Below are positions 52,901 to 55,486 of a DNA stretch of 55,486 nucleotides, piece by piece; the first letter of the stretch is position 1, and each line of letters opens with the position of its first letter. The stretch spans positions 1 through 55,486 of the forward strand of contig NZ_CANNBW010000029.1 in the NCBI RefSeq assembly GCF_947502995.1, read 5' to 3'. The translations under genes and the position numbers were made by a program. The stretch comes from an uncultured Tenacibaculum sp. Its GTDB lineage: Bacteria > Bacteroidota > Bacteroidia > Flavobacteriales > Flavobacteriaceae. The notes under the pieces were generated by a model, which ran no database searches, was not told the origin of the DNA, and saw only the letters and a program-made list of their open reading frames with translations.

Positions 52901-53083
52901 GAACAAATCAAAGGGATAGATTTTATAAGACTTTATTTTTCAGTAAATAATCTATACACTTTTACAAAATATAGAGGTTACGATCCAGATATTTCTAATG
53001 CAAGCGCAATTGGAGCTGGAGTAGATTTAGGTCAATATCCACAACCAAGAATGTTTATTACAGGAATTAAAGTATCATTTTAA
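49901..53083 (+). CDS. SusC/RagA-family TonB-dependent outer-membrane transporter
   Basis: A 1060-residue protein. A signal peptide (to about 19, SLAQ) leads to a carboxypeptidase-D-like beta-sandwich (about 22-98, VKGKVLDEVTKEPLPGVFV), a SusC-type region EVIIIGYGAKRKELVSGA, the plug (about 115-235, with VLVDGVQIG and AIYGVRGANGVILITTK) and a 22-strand barrel to the C-terminal FITGIKVSF. It imports oligosaccharides across the outer membrane together with the SusD protein encoded 11 bases later. SusC proteins cannot be assigned a substrate by sequence reading alone; the third gene hints at a laminarin-like glucan. Confidence 0.95.
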   Translation: MRKLFTLFSMFCLSFISLAQDVEVKGKVLDEVTKEPLPGVFVLLKESSVIAETEFDGSYTIKAAIGKVLEFSYPGYKKKTVVVTSSLIDVELEIDAEESFLNEVIIIGYGAKRKELVSGAYSTVKTEEIERNTPQRIEQALQGRTAGVQVSSNSGSPGSSYNIRIRGVTTNGDNSPLVLVDGVQIGPDLSIIDPNDIEKIDVIKDASTAIYGVRGANGVILITTKSGKNSTETKFTYSSTVALQETTKKLDLLKGVEYAALVNETIAADGGTPPFQLQNINTETDWQDALFETTPMITHHIGATGGGEKYNFNVSGSLLDQKGIIAPGRSNYARWTLRSNLGLNLTDKLKLNTLVLYTNSIRRAIPEGSRGSVLYYANNASPLTPIFDGTDGTGPSRGFSYIGTEQGNEIVNPFAVIDNTFNETRVNRFTGKIELVYDLFKNFEFTSRNSFNYSNVYSRAYFPLQYYGENKVVNTVRLDPVSGQFNLDRNGDGDRDVYSRVNENDQNFFSFISENFVNYNFTIGEYHNFQTTLGLSLTTEQSKGIFGSGFLTANDSWKNAFLFNTQSFIIDDDDLGTNDIRETINSDSFTIEDRYTSIFGRLQYDFNEKYLFSAILRRDASTRFGPNNRVAYLPSFSAGWVVHNEDFLSDTGISNLKLRGSWGIVGNDKIGAYRWLGFLQGVNGDATYPFGDVLSFGNAVGVLSNQDLQWETTIQTNIGFDLGFYDNNLNITFDYYKKRTEDLLVIPEISALLGVSAPGSGAPVVNAGIVENQGVEFGINYTHYFSDDVSLALNYNLTTINNEVIDVNNAAGFIPGGLFGLNQQPSRMQNGLPIGVFYGLKTDGVFQTQAEIDALAVDRDGDGSLDEYQPGAAPGDLKYVDVDGNGYIEFGSENDLTVLGDPIPDFTMGGGFNFKFYNFDFGASFYASLGNEIVRSYERFLTYSNKLSLYNGRWTGPGTSNEIPRASTNAANNQLFSSFYVEDGSFLRIQNVQLGYTLNSEQIKGIDFIRLYFSVNNLYTFTKYRGYDPDISNASAIGAGVDLGQYPQPRMFITGIKVSF

Positions 53084-53094
53084 ATCAGTAGAAG

Positions 53095-54570
53095 ATGAAA
53101 AACAATATAAAAATAATAGCGATAATAATCTTTCTTACTACTTTAAGTTGTGATGATTATTTAGAAGTTTTACCTGAAGGACAAGAAAATACAGAGAACT
53201 TTTTTAATACTGCAGAAGATTATGAAAATGCATTAATTGGAGTTTATGATTTATTATCAACTACATATTTAAATCAAATCTTGGGAGAAATTGCTTCTGA
53301 TAATAGTTTATGTGGCGGTGAAAATCCTACTGATGTTTTAGATTGGCAACAGATAGATGATATGACGCATAATCCAGATAATGGAGCATTAAGAAATATA
53401 TTTCAATGGATGTATGCCGGAATTAGTAGAGCCAACTATATTATGGAGTTTAAAGATAAAACACCTTTCGATAGAAAAGATCAAGTAATAGCAGAAACTA
53501 AATTTCTAAGAGCATATTACTATTTTGAATTGGTGAAATTCTTCGGAAGTGTTCCAATGTATTTAGATAAAAGAATAAGTATAGAAGAATCACAAAGCAT
53601 AGGTAAATCTAGTGTAACTGAAATTTACGCGCAGTTAGAAAAGGATTTACAAGAAGTTGCCAATGTTTTACCATGGCAACAAACACAACCTGGTAGAGCT
53701 ACAAGAGGGGCAGCTTTAGCTCTGTTGGGTAAAGTGTTTTTGTATCAACAAAAATATACACAAGCAACACAGGCTTTAGATCAGGTAATTAATTCTGGTC
53801 AGTATAGTTTAGTGTCTAACTTTACAATGATTTTTTCGAATCAGAATGAAAATAATTCAGAATCTGTTTTTGAAGTACAGTATTTTGGGCAAGAAGGTGC
53901 AAGCTTCGATTGTTTTCAATGTGTTGAAGGAAATATAGCCGTTGGTTTTATGGGACCTAGATTTAGAACAGGAAATTATGCTCCTTATGCAGATGGTTTT
54001 AGTTTTAATATCCCGAGTTTAGATATAGTGAATGCTTATCAAACTGGAGATACTAGAAGAAGTGCAACGTTTTTTGATATTAACGATTTTGTTGCAACAA
54101 GACCAGATGTAACTTTTACTCAAGGACATGATCATAATGGATATTTTAATTTTAAATACATTCCTTTTGCTGAAGGAAATGCTTTAGATACTCGATTAAC
54201 GCATAGTAATAATTACAGAGCTATTCGTTATGCAGATGTATTGTTAATGGCTGCTGAAGCTCATGTTCAATCAGGAAATTCTGGAGTAGCACAAGGATAC
54301 TTAGATCAAGTGAGAGATAGAGCTTTCGGAACTACAACAGATAGAATTACTGCAACTCTAGATAATATTTTATTAGAACGACGATTAGAATTAGCAGGAG
54401 AAGGTCATCGATTCTTCGATCAAGTTCGTACAGGTAAAACTTCATCAATACCTGGTTTTACAGCTGGAAAAAATGAATTGTTTCCGATTCCTAGAATTGA
54501 GATAGAATTAGCAGGAAATAATTGGTGTCAAAATAAAGGATATGCAACTTCTACATGTTCAGAACAATAA
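53095..54570 (+). CDS. SusD/RagB-family nutrient-binding lipoprotein
   Basis: A 491-residue lipoprotein. The lipobox ends in Cys19 (TTLSC), followed by acidic DDYLE, which fits export to the surface. The TPR-containing core and the family's C-terminal features are seen (NYRAIRYADVLLMAAEAHVQSG and LERRLELAGEGHRFFDQVRTG, ending FPIPRIEIELAGN). It forms the lid on the SusC transporter and captures the glycan. The gap to the next gene is 14 bases. Confidence 0.95.
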   Translation: MKNNIKIIAIIIFLTTLSCDDYLEVLPEGQENTENFFNTAEDYENALIGVYDLLSTTYLNQILGEIASDNSLCGGENPTDVLDWQQIDDMTHNPDNGALRNIFQWMYAGISRANYIMEFKDKTPFDRKDQVIAETKFLRAYYYFELVKFFGSVPMYLDKRISIEESQSIGKSSVTEIYAQLEKDLQEVANVLPWQQTQPGRATRGAALALLGKVFLYQQKYTQATQALDQVINSGQYSLVSNFTMIFSNQNENNSESVFEVQYFGQEGASFDCFQCVEGNIAVGFMGPRFRTGNYAPYADGFSFNIPSLDIVNAYQTGDTRRSATFFDINDFVATRPDVTFTQGHDHNGYFNFKYIPFAEGNALDTRLTHSNNYRAIRYADVLLMAAEAHVQSGNSGVAQGYLDQVRDRAFGTTTDRITATLDNILLERRLELAGEGHRFFDQVRTGKTSSIPGFTAGKNELFPIPRIEIELAGNNWCQNKGYATSTCSEQ

Positions 54571-54584
54571 ACACAATTAAGATT

Positions 54585-55486
54585 ATGAAGAAAATACATT
54601 ATATCATATTAGGATTATTAGTTTTAGTAGGTTGTATAGAAGAAGAACGTGATCTTTCTTTTGTAGATAGTTTGGTTGCTCCTACTAATGTTGCGGCGAC
54701 TTATTCTTTGTCACAAGACAATTCAGGTTTGGTTACTATTACACCAATAGCAGACGGAGCAAACAGTTTTAAAGTTTATTTTGGAGATGGTACTACCGAT
54801 TTTGCAGATGTATCCATTGGTCAGAGTGTAGATCGTACTTATGGAGAGGGAACTTACATGGTAAAAATAGAAGCATTTAATATCAGTGGGAAAAAATCAG
54901 AAGCAACACAAGAATTAGTCGTTTCTTTTAAAGCACCAGAAAATTTAATGGTTACTATAGAAAATAGTACAAGTATTTCAAAACAAGTTGATGTTACAGC
55001 TACAGCAGATTATGCGACTATGTATGAGTTTTACTCAGGAGAATCAGGAGTAAGTCAGCCAGTAGCAACAGCAAACATTGGAGAGTCATTAAATTATGTT
55101 TATCAAACTCCAGGAGATTACGATATTCGAGTTGTTGCTAAAGGAGCAGCAATTGCAACTACAGAGTATACAGCAACTTTTACAGTTACAGAAATTTTAG
55201 CACCAACTACAGCAGCTGCTACCCCAATAAATAGAGCAGAATCAGATGTGATCTCATTATTCAGCGATGCTTATACCGATGTTAGTGTCGATACATGGAA
55301 TACAGTTTGGAGTGCTGCAAGTTTTGAAGATGTTATGATTGCAGGTAATGCGACAAAGAAATACACAGGGTTAAATTTCAACGGAATAGAAACAGTAAGT
55401 TCACCAGTAGATGCTTCAGGTATGGAGTTTATCCACTTAGATGTTTGGACTCCAAACGTTACAGCTTTCCGTTTAAAATTAGTTGA
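54585..55486 (+). CDS. SusE-position surface glycan-binding lipoprotein, cut by window end
   Basis: A partial gene, 300 codons visible and open at the right edge. The lipobox ends in Cys17 (VLVGC), followed by IEEERD, an acidic surface-export type signal. Two or more PKD/Ig-like units follow (about 25-210, with FGDGTTDFAD and YQTPGDYDIRVVAKG). After them is SDVISLFSDAYTDVSVDTWN, which I recall from CBM regions near flavobacterial laminarinases and SusE-like proteins; this is memory, not a search. It would bind polysaccharide at the cell surface for the SusC/SusD pair. Confidence 0.8.
   Translation, partial: MKKIHYIILGLLVLVGCIEEERDLSFVDSLVAPTNVAATYSLSQDNSGLVTITPIADGANSFKVYFGDGTTDFADVSIGQSVDRTYGEGTYMVKIEAFNISGKKSEATQELVVSFKAPENLMVTIENSTSISKQVDVTATADYATMYEFYSGESGVSQPVATANIGESLNYVYQTPGDYDIRVVAKGAAIATTEYTATFTVTEILAPTTAAATPINRAESDVISLFSDAYTDVSVDTWNTVWSAASFEDVMIAGNATKKYTGLNFNGIETVSSPVDASGMEFIHLDVWTPNVTAFRLKLV

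Overview
The window reads as chromosomal DNA from a marine Flavobacteriaceae-type bacterium (Bacteroidota), perhaps near Tenacibaculum or Polaribacter. The genus is a guess. The sequence is strongly AT-rich, and three tRNA promoters match the Bacteroidota pattern of TTTG, a 19-base spacer and TATATTTG. Other lineage signs are a SusC/SusD pair, a BshB1 bacillithiol enzyme and many short-spaced genes without clear Shine-Dalgarno sites.

Left edge (1-1195): no protein gene. It holds two TAAG microsatellites and four diverged tandem copies of one intergenic element. Each copy has a conserved leader, a variable hairpin, a conserved linker and an intrinsic terminator, so I read them as a family of small RNAs.

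1194-14357: an exopolysaccharide-type locus. It encodes a TPR/beta-barrel outer-membrane protein, a Wzx-like flippase, a GT4 glycosyltransferase, an anchored glycosidase, an Ig-like secreted protein, a large membrane protein, and two tandem proteins that fuse a response-regulator receiver domain to a GT2 glycosyltransferase. The set of parts recalls Pel-type export but is not the Pel operon.

14405-26782: mixed housekeeping genes. These are a DUF2147 protein, a KdsC-like phosphatase, a DUF2520 dehydrogenase-like protein, a Cys/Met-metabolism PLP enzyme, two mini-OmpA proteins, bshB1, tRNA-His, a secreted nuclease, an LpxL-like acyltransferase, a rhomboid protease, a duplicated tRNA-Gly cassette, two GNAT acetyltransferases, an MBL-fold hydrolase and a helical protein of unknown function.

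26917-48457: a nitrogen and branched-chain amino-acid block. leuACDB is followed by a decayed copy of the leuB 3' end, then a porin, amtB and gltBD (ammonium uptake into glutamate), then ilvE-ilvD-ilvB-ilvN-ilvC-ilvA. Glutamate from GltBD is the amino donor for IlvE. The ilv operon is preceded by two consecutive Ile/Val-rich leader peptides, each with its own terminator and a matching antiterminator segment. This looks like a double transcription attenuator and is the clearest regulatory find in the window.

48695-55486: a periplasmic protein with two TonB C-terminal domains, then the start of a polysaccharide-utilization locus (SusC, SusD and a SusE-position lipoprotein cut by the window end), possibly for laminarin-like beta-glucan.
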